Below, in pieces: positions 34,801-42,970 of a DNA stretch of 64,000 bases. How positions within the stretch are numbered: position 1 is the first letter of the stretch; each line of letters starts with the position of its first letter. Source of the DNA: Pseudomonas putida (GTDB lineage Bacteria > Pseudomonadota > Gammaproteobacteria > Pseudomonadales > Pseudomonadaceae); NCBI RefSeq assembly GCF_001941965.1, contig NZ_MKZO01000067.1, positions 1 to 64,000 of the forward strand. The letters run 5' to 3'. Made by a program: the position numbers and the translations under genes. The notes under the pieces are model-generated. The model saw only the letters and a list, made by a program, of their open reading frames with translations, had not been told where the DNA came from and searched no databases.

Positions 34801-35808
34801 CGGCGACAGGCGCGCGTACAACGGCAGGATCTCGGTATGGCGCAACTGCGCCTTGCGCAGCACCTCGGCGGCATCGCGGATCTCGCGTTCGCCCGGGAGG
34901 AACACCAGCACATCGCCCGGGCCCTTGCCGACGCTGCGCTCGTGGGCGGCGATCTCGTCGAGGGTGGCGAGGATCGCCTGGTCGACGGTGAGATCGTCCT
35001 CGACCCGGTTGCCCTCCTCGTCCTGCTCGCTGGTCAGCGGGCGGTACCAGGTTTCCACCGGGAAGGTGCGCCCGGAGACCTCGATGATCGGCGCCTTGTC
35101 GAAGTGTTCCGAGAAGCGCTCCAGGTCGATGGTCGCCGAGGTGATGATCACCTTCAGGTCAGGGCGGCGTGGCAGCAGGGTCTTCAGATAGCCGAGCAGG
35201 AAGTCGATGTTGAGGCTGCGCTCGTGGGCCTCGTCGACGATGATCGTGTCGTAGCGTTCGAGGAAGCGGTCGTGCTGGGTTTCGGCGAGGAGGATACCGT
35301 CGGTCATCAGCTTGACCAGTGTATTGGCGTCGCTCTGGTCCTCGAAGCGCACCTGGTAGCCGACCAGTGCGCCCAGCGGCGTGCCCAGTTCCTCGGCGAC
35401 CCGGCTGGCGACGCTGCGCGCCGCGATCCGCCGCGGCTGGGTATGGGCGATCAGGCCGAACTGGCCGCGGCCCAGTTCCAGGCAGATCTTCGGCAACTGG
35501 GTGGTTTTCCCCGAGCCGGTCTCGCCGGCGATGATCACCACCTGGTTTTCTGCCACCAGCTTCTTGATCTCGTCGCGCTTGGCGGCGATCGGCAGGCTGT
35601 CGTCGTAGCGCACGGTGGGCACGCTGGCCTTGCGCGCGGCGGCCTGGTCGCACGACGCCTGGACCCGCTGCGCCCACTGGGCCAGCTTGGCCTCGTCGGG
35701 GCGCTTGCGCAGTTCGTGCAGTTGCCGGCGCAGGCGATGGCGCTCGGCAATCATGGCGTGATCGAGGTTTTTCAGCAGTTGCCCGATGGCGGCGTTCTGG
35801 TCAGTCAT
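31897..35808 (-). CDS. hrpA: ATP-dependent RNA helicase HrpA
   Basis: 1303 residues, the usual HrpA length. Walker A GETGSGKTT (residues 95-103), DEAH box in IIVDEAHERSLNIDFLLGYL, motif III SAT (ITSATID), and motif VI QRKGRCGR are all seen. HA2 and OB-fold regions follow and a long HrpA-specific C-terminal DUF3418 domain ends with LSKQWSQVEA. It remodels RNA or ribonucleoproteins with ATP; E. coli HrpA acts on stalled translation and fimbrial mRNA processing. It is transcribed alone, toward KAS III, with 202 bases between them. Confidence 0.95.
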   Translation of the reverse strand: MTDQNAAIGQLLKNLDHAMIAERHRLRRQLHELRKRPDEAKLAQWAQRVQASCDQAAARKASVPTVRYDDSLPIAAKRDEIKKLVAENQVVIIAGETGSGKTTQLPKICLELGRGQFGLIAHTQPRRIAARSVASRVAEELGTPLGALVGYQVRFEDQSDANTLVKLMTDGILLAETQHDRFLERYDTIIVDEAHERSLNIDFLLGYLKTLLPRRPDLKVIITSATIDLERFSEHFDKAPIIEVSGRTFPVETWYRPLTSEQDEEGNRVEDDLTVDQAILATLDEIAAHERSVGKGPGDVLVFLPGEREIRDAAEVLRKAQLRHTEILPLYARLSPAEQQRIFQSHPGRRVVLATNVAETSLTVPGIRYVIDSGTARISRYSYRAKVQRLPIEAVSQASANQRKGRCGRVEPGICIRLYSEEDFNARPAFTDPEILRTNLAAVILQMLHLRLGEIDAFPFIEPPDGKAISDGFNLLQELSAVNRENQLTPLGRQLARLPVDPRLGRMLLEGARQGSLQEVLIVTSALSVQDPRERPPERQQAADQAHAQWKDADSDFAALVNLWRGFEEQRQELTSSPLRNWCRKNFLNYLRLREWRDAHRQLGLICRDLQLSVNKEPADFPRLHKAILSGLLSQIGQKTEEGDYLGARQRRFWVHPSSGIGKKRPQWIMTAELVETTKLYARMVAKIDSDWIEPLAGHLLKKNHFEPHWEKKRGQVVAFEQVILYGLIVVGRRPVHYGPIDPQVSRELFIREGLVGGEINSRARCLAANKKLLEELDELEAKARRRDILADEETLYGFYEERLPAEIHQAATFDSWYKTNSQKDPQLLIMRAEDVLAREASEVTAAQYPDTLRLGDLKLSLSYHFEPNHPRDGVTVRVPAPLLPSLPGERLEWLVPGLLEAKCIALVRNLPKALRKNFVPVPDFVKAAMARMTFAEGSLPLALGRELLRMTGARVSDEAWAEAAEQVENHLKMNIEVVDGQGKFLGEGRDLAELTARFAAASQAALAVPQSEKTQKPVEAKGFGKVEQTAQQKIAGLSMTVYPALVEEGGTVKEGRFSTQAEASFQHRRALQRLLLQQLAEPAKFLRGKLPGLTELGLLYRELGRIDSLVEDILLASLDSCVLEGESVLPRDGAALASLAERKRGDWTDHAERLARLVLEILKLWHGLQKRFKGKIDLAQAVALNDIKQQVGNLVYPGFVRETPGVWLKELPRYLKAVELRLEKLGAQVQKDRVWSGELSNAWAQYKARADKHAQEGKRDEQLQLYRWWLEEYRVSLFAQQLGTKVPISDKRLSKQWSQVEA

Positions 35809-35904
35809 GAGGTCTTTGGCGGCGCAGGCGTGTCCTGCGGGAGATGATCGGCTTGGAATAGCGGGGGATTGTCGCAGATTTGCCGTTCGTAGGCATCGCC
35901 GATG

Positions 35905-35940
35905 ACCCTGTGGGAGCTGGCAAGCCAGCTCCCACAGGGT
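35905..35940. repeat. Collapsed REP hairpin
   Basis: ACCCTGTGGGAGCTGG, a CAAG loop and CCAGCTCCCACAGGGT form a perfect 36-base hairpin. It consists of the right and left REP halves joined directly, without the usual TCGCTGG ends, so it is a deletion derivative of the type 1 REPIN. It lies between hrpA and the glutamine-synthetase-like gene. Confidence 0.85.
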
Positions 35941-36272
35941 TCTGTGTTGAACACACTATGTTTAGTTAAACCTTGACTGAAGTTACACAAACACCAATTT
36001 AATGAACCATCGCCAGCATGGGAGTATCAAGGCATGACCCTGCCCACCCGCATGCCCCGGCCGCTCCAGACTCCTTCGTTCCCGAAGGTGCGGGCCCGTC
36101 GTGGGGAAAACCCGCTGGTGCATATCATCCTCGCCTTCTGGGCCCTGTGGCATTGCCGTCACGCCCGCCCACCAGATACCGCTTTCGCCTGACCGATAAC
36201 CCTGGCCGTGCATTTGCATCGGCCCACTTGTCGATTCATTGCGCGCCGAACACGGCGCAAGCGAGAGCACCC

Positions 36273-37637
36273 ATGCACTTTGCCCCCATCGAGCAGGCCC
36301 GCGCGTTCCTGGACGCCAACCCCGATATCGAAATGATCGAGCTGTTCATCCTCGACGCCAACGGCATGCCCCGCGGCAAGCTGCTGCACCGCGAGGAGCT
36401 GCTGGCGGTCTATGAAAGCGGCCGGCCCCTGCCCAGCACCATCCTCGGCCTGACCCTGCACGGCGAGGACGTGGAAAACTCCGGGCTGGTCTGGGACGTC
36501 GGCGATATCGACTGTCGCGCCTACCCATTGGAGGGCAGCCTGGTGCGCCTGCCCTGGCGGCAGATCCCCACCGCCGCCGTGCAGGTCAGCATGCACCCCG
36601 AACAGGGCCTGCCCGCCGCCAACGCCGATCCGCGCCATGTACTGGTGCGCGTGGTCGAAGCACTCAAGGCCGACGGCTATCACCCGGTGATGGCCTGCGA
36701 ACTGGAGTTCTACCTGCTCGACCAGAAGCGCGACAGCAACGGCCGACCACAACCGGCTCTCGACGCCGACGGCGGGCGACCGCGAAGTACGCAGGTCTAT
36801 GGCCTGCGCGAACTGGAACAGATCGAACCCTTCCTCGCTGACCTCTACGCCGCCTGCAAGGCCCAGGGTATTCCGGCGCGCACGGCGATTTCCGAATACG
36901 CCCCGGGCCAGGTGGAAATCACCCTGGAACACGGCGACGCCCTGCTGGCCATGGACCAGGCCGTGCGCTACAAACGCATCGTCAAGGGCGTGGCGCACAA
37001 GCACGGCATGCAGGCCTGCTTCATGGCCAAGCCCTTCGCCGACCTGGCCGGCACCGGCATGCACCTGCATGTGAGCCTGGCCGATGCCGAAGGCCACAAC
37101 CTGTTCGCCAGCGAAGACCCGGCCGGCACCCCGCTGCTGCGCCAGGCGGTGGGCGGCATGCTCGACGCGCTGCTGGATTCACTCTTGCTGTTCTGCCCCA
37201 ACGCCAACTCCTACCGGCGCTTCCAGGCCAACAGCTACGCGCCGCTGGCACCGACCTGGGGCATCGACAACCGCACCGTGAGCCTGCGCGTGCCCGGCGG
37301 CCCGGCCCCCACCCGGCATATCGAGCACCGCATCTGCGGCGCCGACGCCAACCCCTACCTCGCTGCCGCCGCCCTGCTCGGCGCAGTGCATCACGGCCTG
37401 CGCCTGCAGCTCGATCCCGGCGCACCGGTGGAAGGCAACGGCTATGCCCAGGCCACCACGCTGCTGCCCACCGACTGGCTCAGCGCCCTGACCGCCCTTG
37501 AACAGTCGAGCTGGGCCCGGGACACCCTGGGCAGCGAATTCCTTGGCGTCTACCTCGCGGTCAAGCGTGCCGAATACCGTCAGTTCATGGCCGAAGTCGG
37601 CGAGCAGGACTGGCGCTGGTACCTGACCCAGGCCTGA
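36273..37637 (+). CDS. Glutamine synthetase family protein, gamma-glutamylpolyamine synthetase type (PuuA-like)
   Basis: 454 residues, GlnA fold. Metal- and substrate-site motifs are present: CELEFYLLDQ, ISEYAPGQVEITLEH, GTGMHLHVSL, NSYRRFQANSYAPLAPTWGIDNRTVSLRVPG and RIEHRICGADANPYLAAAALL. The shortness of the N-terminal domain and the neighbour PuuB-like oxidase indicate a gamma-glutamylpolyamine synthetase (Pseudomonas PauA type), which couples glutamate to putrescine or another polyamine with ATP. The start at 36273 is preferred (GAGAG upstream); an open extension to 36018 is Pro/Arg-rich and lies in non-coding DNA. The oxidase gene follows after 32 bases. Confidence 0.87.
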   Translation: MHFAPIEQARAFLDANPDIEMIELFILDANGMPRGKLLHREELLAVYESGRPLPSTILGLTLHGEDVENSGLVWDVGDIDCRAYPLEGSLVRLPWRQIPTAAVQVSMHPEQGLPAANADPRHVLVRVVEALKADGYHPVMACELEFYLLDQKRDSNGRPQPALDADGGRPRSTQVYGLRELEQIEPFLADLYAACKAQGIPARTAISEYAPGQVEITLEHGDALLAMDQAVRYKRIVKGVAHKHGMQACFMAKPFADLAGTGMHLHVSLADAEGHNLFASEDPAGTPLLRQAVGGMLDALLDSLLLFCPNANSYRRFQANSYAPLAPTWGIDNRTVSLRVPGGPAPTRHIEHRICGADANPYLAAAALLGAVHHGLRLQLDPGAPVEGNGYAQATTLLPTDWLSALTALEQSSWARDTLGSEFLGVYLAVKRAEYRQFMAEVGEQDWRWYLTQA

Positions 37638-37669
37638 ACCCTTTTCTCTTTTTCCGAAGGACCTGAATC

Positions 37670-38977
37670 ATGAATGCAGCCCTGAACCGTGGCAGCGCCC
37701 AGCGCGCCGCGTCCTATTACAGCGCCACCCTGAACGACGCCACCCAGTACCCGACCCTCGAAGGCACGGTGGAAGTCGACGTGGCGATCATCGGTGGCGG
37801 CTTCACCGGCGTCGCCAGCGCCGTGGAACTGGCCGAGCGCGGCCTGAAGGTGGCCATCGTCGAGACCAACCGCATTGGTTGGGGCGCCAGCGGGCGCAAT
37901 GGCGGGCAGGTTACCGGCAGCCTGTCCGGCGACGAAGCCATGCGCAAGCAGATGCGCGCCCGGCTGGGTGATGACGTCGACGACTTCATCTGGCACCTGC
38001 GTTTTCGCGGGCACCAGATCATCGAGCAGCGGGTCGAGCGCTACGGCATCGAGTGCGACCTCAAGCGCGGTCACCTGCATGCGGCGATGAAGCCGTCGCA
38101 CATGAAGGAACTGCGCGGGTTTGCCGAGGAAGCGGAACGCCGTGGCATGGGCGACCAGGTGCAGCTACTCGACCGTGACGGCGCCCGCCGGTATATCGAC
38201 TCGCCGCTGTACCTCGGCGCACTGAAGAACCAGCGCAACCTGCACCTGCATTCGCTCAACCTGTGCCTGGGCGAAGCCCGTGCGGCCCACAGCCTGGGCG
38301 CGCTGATCTTCGAGAACTCGGAGGTACTGGAAATCGTCCATGGCCCGCGTCCGGCGGTGGTCACCGCCAAGGGCCGGATCGAGGCGAAGCAGGTGATGCT
38401 CGCCGGCGATGTCTATCACAAGCTGGAAAAGCGCCAGCTCAAGGGCAAGATCTTCCCGGCCATGGGTGGCATCGTCACCACGGCGCCGCTGGGGGACCTG
38501 GCCCGTCAGCTCAACCCCCATGACCTGGCGGTGTACGACTGCCGCTTCGTCCTCGACTACTACCGCATGACGGCGGACGGCCGCCTGCTGTTCGGCGGTG
38601 GCGCCAACTATTCGGGACGGGATTCACGGGATATCGCCGGGGAACTGCGGCCGTGCATCGAGCGCACCTTCCCGGCGCTCAAGGATGTGCCGATCGAGTT
38701 CCAGTGGAGCTGTGCCATGGGCATCGTGGTCAACCGCATTCCGCAACTGGGCAAGCTGTCGGAGAACGTCTGGTACTGCCAGGGCTATTCAGGGCACGGC
38801 ATTGCCACCAGCCATATCATGGGCGAGATCATGGCCGAGGCGATCACCGGGACGCTGGAGAAATTCGACACCTTCGCCGGCTGCAGCCATGTACGGGTGC
38901 CGATGGGGGATCTGCTGGGGAATCCGCTGTTGGCGGCGGGGATGTGGTATTACCAGGTGCTTGAGAAATTGCGTTGA
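37670..38977 (+). CDS. FAD-dependent gamma-glutamylpolyamine oxidase (PuuB/PauB-like)
   Basis: 435 residues, DAO-fold flavoprotein. Dinucleotide motif VDVAIIGGGFTGVASAVELAERGLKVAIVE (residues about 38-67), NRIGWGASGRNGGQVTG binding FAD, and the C-terminal GYSGHGIATSHIMGEIMAEAI are characteristic. It oxidises gamma-glutamylated polyamines to an aldehyde and hydrogen peroxide. GAAGGACC precedes the ATG. With the synthetase it forms the first two steps of polyamine breakdown; the aldehyde dehydrogenase and glutaminase of the pathway are not in this window. Confidence 0.9.
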   Translation: MNAALNRGSAQRAASYYSATLNDATQYPTLEGTVEVDVAIIGGGFTGVASAVELAERGLKVAIVETNRIGWGASGRNGGQVTGSLSGDEAMRKQMRARLGDDVDDFIWHLRFRGHQIIEQRVERYGIECDLKRGHLHAAMKPSHMKELRGFAEEAERRGMGDQVQLLDRDGARRYIDSPLYLGALKNQRNLHLHSLNLCLGEARAAHSLGALIFENSEVLEIVHGPRPAVVTAKGRIEAKQVMLAGDVYHKLEKRQLKGKIFPAMGGIVTTAPLGDLARQLNPHDLAVYDCRFVLDYYRMTADGRLLFGGGANYSGRDSRDIAGELRPCIERTFPALKDVPIEFQWSCAMGIVVNRIPQLGKLSENVWYCQGYSGHGIATSHIMGEIMAEAITGTLEKFDTFAGCSHVRVPMGDLLGNPLLAAGMWYYQVLEKLR

Positions 38978-38983
38978 TCTCTC

Positions 38984-39079
38984 GGGCCTCATCGCTGGCA
39001 AGCCAGCTCCCACAGGGACCGCACAAATCTTGAAACCTGTGCTGTACCTGTGGGAGCTGGCTTGCCAGCGATAGGGCCC
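38984..39079. repeat. REPIN (type 1)
   Basis: GGGCCTCATCGCTGGCAAGC... (from 38984) and its near-complement ending ...GCCAGCGATAGGGCCC (to 39079) enclose a 28-base spacer. It separates the convergent PuuB-like and fadD1 genes, so it may mark the end of both transcripts. Confidence 0.88.
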
Positions 39080-39087
39080 GAAAGGAC

Positions 39088-40785
39088 TCAGGCGATCTTC
39101 TTGAGACCCAACTTTTTCAGCTCTTCATCCCGCAACTCACGCCGCAGGATCTTGCCGACGTTGGTCGTCGGCAGCGCATCACGGAACTCGACGAAACGCG
39201 GCACCTTGTAGCCGGTGACATTGGCGCGCATATGCTCCATCACCTGCTCGCGGGTCAGGGTCACCCCTGGCCGGGCAACGATGAACACCTTGATCACCTC
39301 GCCCGACTTCTCGTCCGGCACGCCGATGGCCGCGCATTGCAGCACGCCCGGCAGGGTCGCCAGCACGTCTTCCAGCTCGTTCGGGTACACGTTGAAACCG
39401 GAAACCAGGATCATGTCCTTCTTGCGATCGACGATACGCATGTAGCCGTCCGCCTGGATCACCGCGATATCGCCGGTCTTCAGCCAACCCTCGGCATCGA
39501 GGATCTCGTCGGTGGCGTCCTGGCGCTGCCAGTAGCCTTTCATGACCTGCGGGCCCTTGATGCACAGCTCGCCGATCTCGCCGAACGGCAGCTCGTTGCC
39601 GGCATCGTCGATGACCCGGCACAGGGTCGAAGGCACCGGAATGCCGATGGTCCCGACCTGGATATTCTGCGCCGGGTTGACCGAGGCTACCGGGCTGGTT
39701 TCGGTCATGCCGTAGCCTTCGCAGATAGCGCAGCCGGTGACTTCGCGCCAGCGCTCGGCCACCGAGAGCTGCAGGGCCATACCGCCGGACAGGGTGACCT
39801 TCAGCGCCGAGAAGTCCAGGCGACGGAAGTCCTCGTTGTTGCACAGGGCAACGAACAGGGTGTTGAGCCCGACGAAGCCGCTGAACTTCCACTTCGACAG
39901 TTCCTTGACCATCGCCGGCAGGTCGCGCGGGTTGCTGATCAGGATGTTGTGGTTGCCGATCAGCATCATCGCCATGCAATGGAAGGTGAAGGCGTAGATG
40001 TGATAGAGCGGCAGCGGAGTGATGAGGATCTCGCAACCTTCATTGAGGTTGGAACCCATCAGCGCCTTGCACTGCAGCATGTTGGCGATCAGGTTGCGGT
40101 GGGTGAGCATGGCGCCCTTGGCCACCCCGGTGGTGCCGCCGGTGTATTGCAGCACGGCGACATCGTCGTGGGACGGCGAGGCTTCCTTCACCGCCTTGCC
40201 CTGCCCCTTGGCCAGCGCGTCGTTGAACTTCACCGCGGTCGGCAGGCTGTAGGCCGGGACCATCTTCTTCACGTACTTGATGACGCTGTTGATCAGCAGG
40301 CGCTTGAGCGGCGGCAGCAGATCGGCGACCTCTGTGACGATAACGTGCTTGACCGACGTCTTGGGTACTACCTTCTCCGCCAGGTGCGCCATGTTGGCCA
40401 GGCACACCAGCGCCTTGGCACCGGAGTCGTTGAATTGGTGTTCCATTTCCCGCGCGGTGTAGAGCGGGTTGGTGTTGACCACGATCAGCCCGGCGCGCAT
40501 GGCACCGAAGACCGCGACGGGGTATTGCAGGACGTTCGGCAGTTGAACGGCGATGCGGTCACCGGGTTGCAGGTCGGTGTGCTGCTGCAGATAGGCAGCG
40601 AAGGCACCGGACAACTCGTACAGCTCGCCATAGGTCAGGGTCTTGCCCAGATTGCTGAATGCCGGTTTATCGGCGAAACGCTGGCAGGACTGCTTCAGTA
40701 CCGCCTGGATATTCGGGTACTCGTCCGGGTTGATTTGCGAGGCAACCCCGGCCGGGTACTTATCCTTCCAAAAATTTTCGATCAT
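39088..40785 (-). CDS. fadD1: Long-chain acyl-CoA synthetase FadD1
   Basis: 565 residues. AMP-forming P-loop YTGGTTGVAKGAML, GYGMTETSP and GWLKTGDIAVIQADGYMRIVDRKKDMILVSGFNVYP are the core adenylation motifs, and the catalytic lysine is in PTTNVGKILRRELR. It activates fatty acids to acyl-CoA at the inner membrane. MIENFWKDKYP at the start and LKKLGLKK at the end match Pseudomonas FadD1 as I remember it. GGAGGAG lies about 9 bases before the ATG at 40785; an open extension upstream (to 40944) is not conserved. It is downstream of fadD2 on the same strand, with 297 bases between them. Confidence 0.93.
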   Translation of the reverse strand: MIENFWKDKYPAGVASQINPDEYPNIQAVLKQSCQRFADKPAFSNLGKTLTYGELYELSGAFAAYLQQHTDLQPGDRIAVQLPNVLQYPVAVFGAMRAGLIVVNTNPLYTAREMEHQFNDSGAKALVCLANMAHLAEKVVPKTSVKHVIVTEVADLLPPLKRLLINSVIKYVKKMVPAYSLPTAVKFNDALAKGQGKAVKEASPSHDDVAVLQYTGGTTGVAKGAMLTHRNLIANMLQCKALMGSNLNEGCEILITPLPLYHIYAFTFHCMAMMLIGNHNILISNPRDLPAMVKELSKWKFSGFVGLNTLFVALCNNEDFRRLDFSALKVTLSGGMALQLSVAERWREVTGCAICEGYGMTETSPVASVNPAQNIQVGTIGIPVPSTLCRVIDDAGNELPFGEIGELCIKGPQVMKGYWQRQDATDEILDAEGWLKTGDIAVIQADGYMRIVDRKKDMILVSGFNVYPNELEDVLATLPGVLQCAAIGVPDEKSGEVIKVFIVARPGVTLTREQVMEHMRANVTGYKVPRFVEFRDALPTTNVGKILRRELRDEELKKLGLKKIA

Positions 40786-40937
40786 GGAAGCCCACTCCTC
40801 CAGCAACAGCGAATTCTTCACCGCATCAATGCGATTATTATTGATATTAGATGTCGATTTATTGCAAACCGACTGATCCGAAGCGCGCCGAGAGTAACAG
40901 CTTTGCCAGGGGTCGCCTAGAGCTAAAGCGGCCCGAT

Positions 40938-40980
40938 TGGTCACTAAAATGACTCAAGATAAATAGCTGGTCATTTTTAG
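40938..40980. promoter_or_regulatory. Repeated TGGTCA sites upstream of fadD1
   Basis: TGGTCACT (40938-40945) and TGGTCATT (40968-40975) are repeated 30 bases apart, and CTAAAATGAC (40944-40953) matches the complement of the second copy (CTAAAAATGACCA). The sites lie about 160 bases before the fadD1 ATG and could bind a fatty-acid-responsive regulator. They do not match the PsrA motif (GAAAC/GTTTC). Confidence 0.35.
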
Positions 40981-40999
40981 AGTAAAGGGTCTAAAAGGC

Positions 41000-41079
41000 G
41001 CTGCAAGCTTTAAGCTTCAAGCTGCAAGAGAGGGTTCGCGACCGCTCTATCTTGCAGCTTTCGGCTTATAGCTTGTAGC
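41000..41079. repeat. Inverted pair of GCTNNAA heptad arrays
   Basis: Four exact tandem heptads GCTGCAA, GCTTTAA, GCTTCAA, GCTGCAA run from 41000 to 41027. After 24 bases (GAGAGGGTTCGCG...), the reverse strand carries four more (GCTACAA, GCTATAA, GCCGAAA, GCTGCAA) at 41079-41052. The two 28-base arrays can fold into a long imperfect hairpin. The distal array ends 3 bases from the fadD2 stop codon, so it is in the fadD2-fadD1 spacer. A related array follows ada. Confidence 0.85.
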
Positions 41080-41082
41080 TGC

Positions 41083-42771
41083 TCAAGCGGGTTCGCGCAA
41101 CTCGCGACGCAGGATCTTTCCTACGGGCGTCATCGGCAGCGAATCCCGCAGCACGATGTGCTTGGGCACTTTGTAGCCGGTGAAGTTGGCCTTGCAGTAG
41201 GCCTTGAGCACCTCCAGGGTCACGCCGCCCTCCCTCGCTACCACGAACAGCTTGACCGCCTCGCCGGAGCGCTCGTCCGGCACACCGATGGCGGCGCACG
41301 CGGCGACTTTCGGGTGGGCCATGACCACGTCCTCGATCTCGTTCGGGTACACGTTGAAACCCGAGACGATTATCATGTCCTTCTTGCGGTCGACGATGCG
41401 GGTAAAGCCGTCCGGGTCGATCACCGCGATATCCCCGGTCTTGAACCAGCCTTCGGCATCGAGGGCCTCGGCACTGGCGTCCGGCCGCTGCCAATAGCCC
41501 TTCATCACCTGCGGACCCTTGATGCACAGCTCGCCGCGTTCGCCCAGGGGCATCTCGTTGCCGTCGTCATCGGTGACCTTGAACGCCGTGCCCGGCACCG
41601 GGATGCCCACGGTGCCCAGGCGCGCCAGCTGGCCGTAGGGGTTGGTGCTGGCCACCGGCGAGGTTTCGGTAAGGCCGTAGCCTTCGACGATGCGGCAACC
41701 GGTGATCTGTTCCCAGCGCTCGGCGGTGGCCTTGACCAGCGCGGTACCGCCGGAGTTGGTGACCTTCAGCGCGGAGAAATCCAGGTCCTTGAACCCGGGG
41801 TTGTCCATCAGCGCGACGAACAGGGTGTTGAGCCCGAGCAGCGCGGAGAAGCGCCACTTCTTCAGTTCCTTGACGAAGCCGGCGATGTCCCGCGGGTTGG
41901 TGATCAGCACGTTATGGTTGCCGGTGACCATCATGCACATGCAGTTCGCGGTGAAGGCATAGATGTGATAGAGCGGCAACGGCGCGATCATCACCTCCTG
42001 GCCGTCCTTGAGCAGCTTCTGCCCGTCCGGGCCGAGCTGGGAGAAGCAGGCCAGGACCTGGAGCATGTTCGCCACCAGGTTGCCGTGGGTGAGCATCGCG
42101 CCCTTGGCCACCCCGGTGGTGCCGCCGGTGTATTGCAGCACGGCGATATCCTCGTGGCTGGCCGTCACCGGCTTCAGCGCATGGCCCTTGCCCTGGCGCA
42201 GCACCTGCTTGAACGACAGCGCCTGGGGCAGGTGGTACTCGGGGACCATCTTCTTGACCTTGGCGACGATGGTGTTGACCAGCCAGCCCTTGGCCGTTGG
42301 CAGCATGTCGCCCATCTTCGCTTCGATCAGGTAGTCCAGGCCGGTGTCCGGCAGCACTTCCTGGACCAGCTTGCCGAACATGTTCAGGTAGACCAGGGCG
42401 CGGGCGCCGGAGTCCTTGAACTGGTGACGCATCTCCCGGGCGGTGTACAGCGGGTTGGTGTTGACCACGATCAGCCCGGCGCGCAGGGCACCGAACACGG
42501 CGATGGGGTATTGCAGGACGTTGGGCATCTGCACCGCGATGCGCTCGCCCGGCTTGAGGTCGGTGCATTGCTGCAGGTAGGCGGCGAAGGCCGCGGAATA
42601 GCGGTCCAGTTCGGCGTAGGTCAGGGTTACGCCCAGGTTGCTGAAGGCCGGTCGGTCGGCGAATTTCTTGCAGGAGCGTTCGAATACCTCGATCACCGAC
42701 TTGTAGGTGCTCATGTCGATCTGCGAAGGGACGCCCGGCGGGCGCTTGTCGTTCCAGAAATCGGCGTGCAT
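41083..42771 (-). CDS. fadD2: Long-chain acyl-CoA synthetase FadD2
   Basis: 562 residues, close paralogue of FadD1 with the same order of motifs: YTGGTTGVAKGAML, GYGLTETSPVAS, GWFKTGDIAVIDPDGFTRIVDRKKDMIIVSGFNVYP and catalytic lysine in MTPVGKILRRELREP. It activates fatty acids for beta-oxidation. In Pseudomonas the fadD1-fadD2 pair is conserved, FadD2 having a preference for shorter chains (family knowledge). The start MHADFWNDKRP has only a weak GAGGACA ribosome site further upstream. It is divergent from the lysophospholipase-like gene. Confidence 0.92.
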   Translation of the reverse strand: MHADFWNDKRPPGVPSQIDMSTYKSVIEVFERSCKKFADRPAFSNLGVTLTYAELDRYSAAFAAYLQQCTDLKPGERIAVQMPNVLQYPIAVFGALRAGLIVVNTNPLYTAREMRHQFKDSGARALVYLNMFGKLVQEVLPDTGLDYLIEAKMGDMLPTAKGWLVNTIVAKVKKMVPEYHLPQALSFKQVLRQGKGHALKPVTASHEDIAVLQYTGGTTGVAKGAMLTHGNLVANMLQVLACFSQLGPDGQKLLKDGQEVMIAPLPLYHIYAFTANCMCMMVTGNHNVLITNPRDIAGFVKELKKWRFSALLGLNTLFVALMDNPGFKDLDFSALKVTNSGGTALVKATAERWEQITGCRIVEGYGLTETSPVASTNPYGQLARLGTVGIPVPGTAFKVTDDDGNEMPLGERGELCIKGPQVMKGYWQRPDASAEALDAEGWFKTGDIAVIDPDGFTRIVDRKKDMIIVSGFNVYPNEIEDVVMAHPKVAACAAIGVPDERSGEAVKLFVVAREGGVTLEVLKAYCKANFTGYKVPKHIVLRDSLPMTPVGKILRRELREPA

Positions 42772-42970
42772 TTATTATTGTCCTCGGTCCTGAGCCTGTA
42801 CGGTCCGGATTGCTGCTTGCAAAACGGCGTTCTGCCGACGTTAGCAGCTCTGCCACAGGTGGCAAATATGCCAAGGCTCGTCATAGATCCTGTGAATCTC
42901 CATCTACCGGGCTAGCCGATTCGGCAAGCGGCTATACACTCAGGGGCATCCATTGCCCTGGAAAATCACC

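Noticed and set aside
31843..35847. Long open frame of 1334 codons on the strand opposite hrpA
   Set aside because: It is the mirror frame of a high-GC gene with intact helicase motifs; its protein is Gln/His/Arg-rich with no known domain.
36018..36272. Upstream extension of the glutamine synthetase-like gene
   Set aside because: Pro/Arg-rich translation of intergenic DNA; family homologues begin near MHFAPIEQ.
39232..40920. Open frame of 562 codons opposite fadD1, and a similar one at 41158-42915 opposite fadD2
   Set aside because: Both are mirror frames of well-identified acyl-CoA synthetases.
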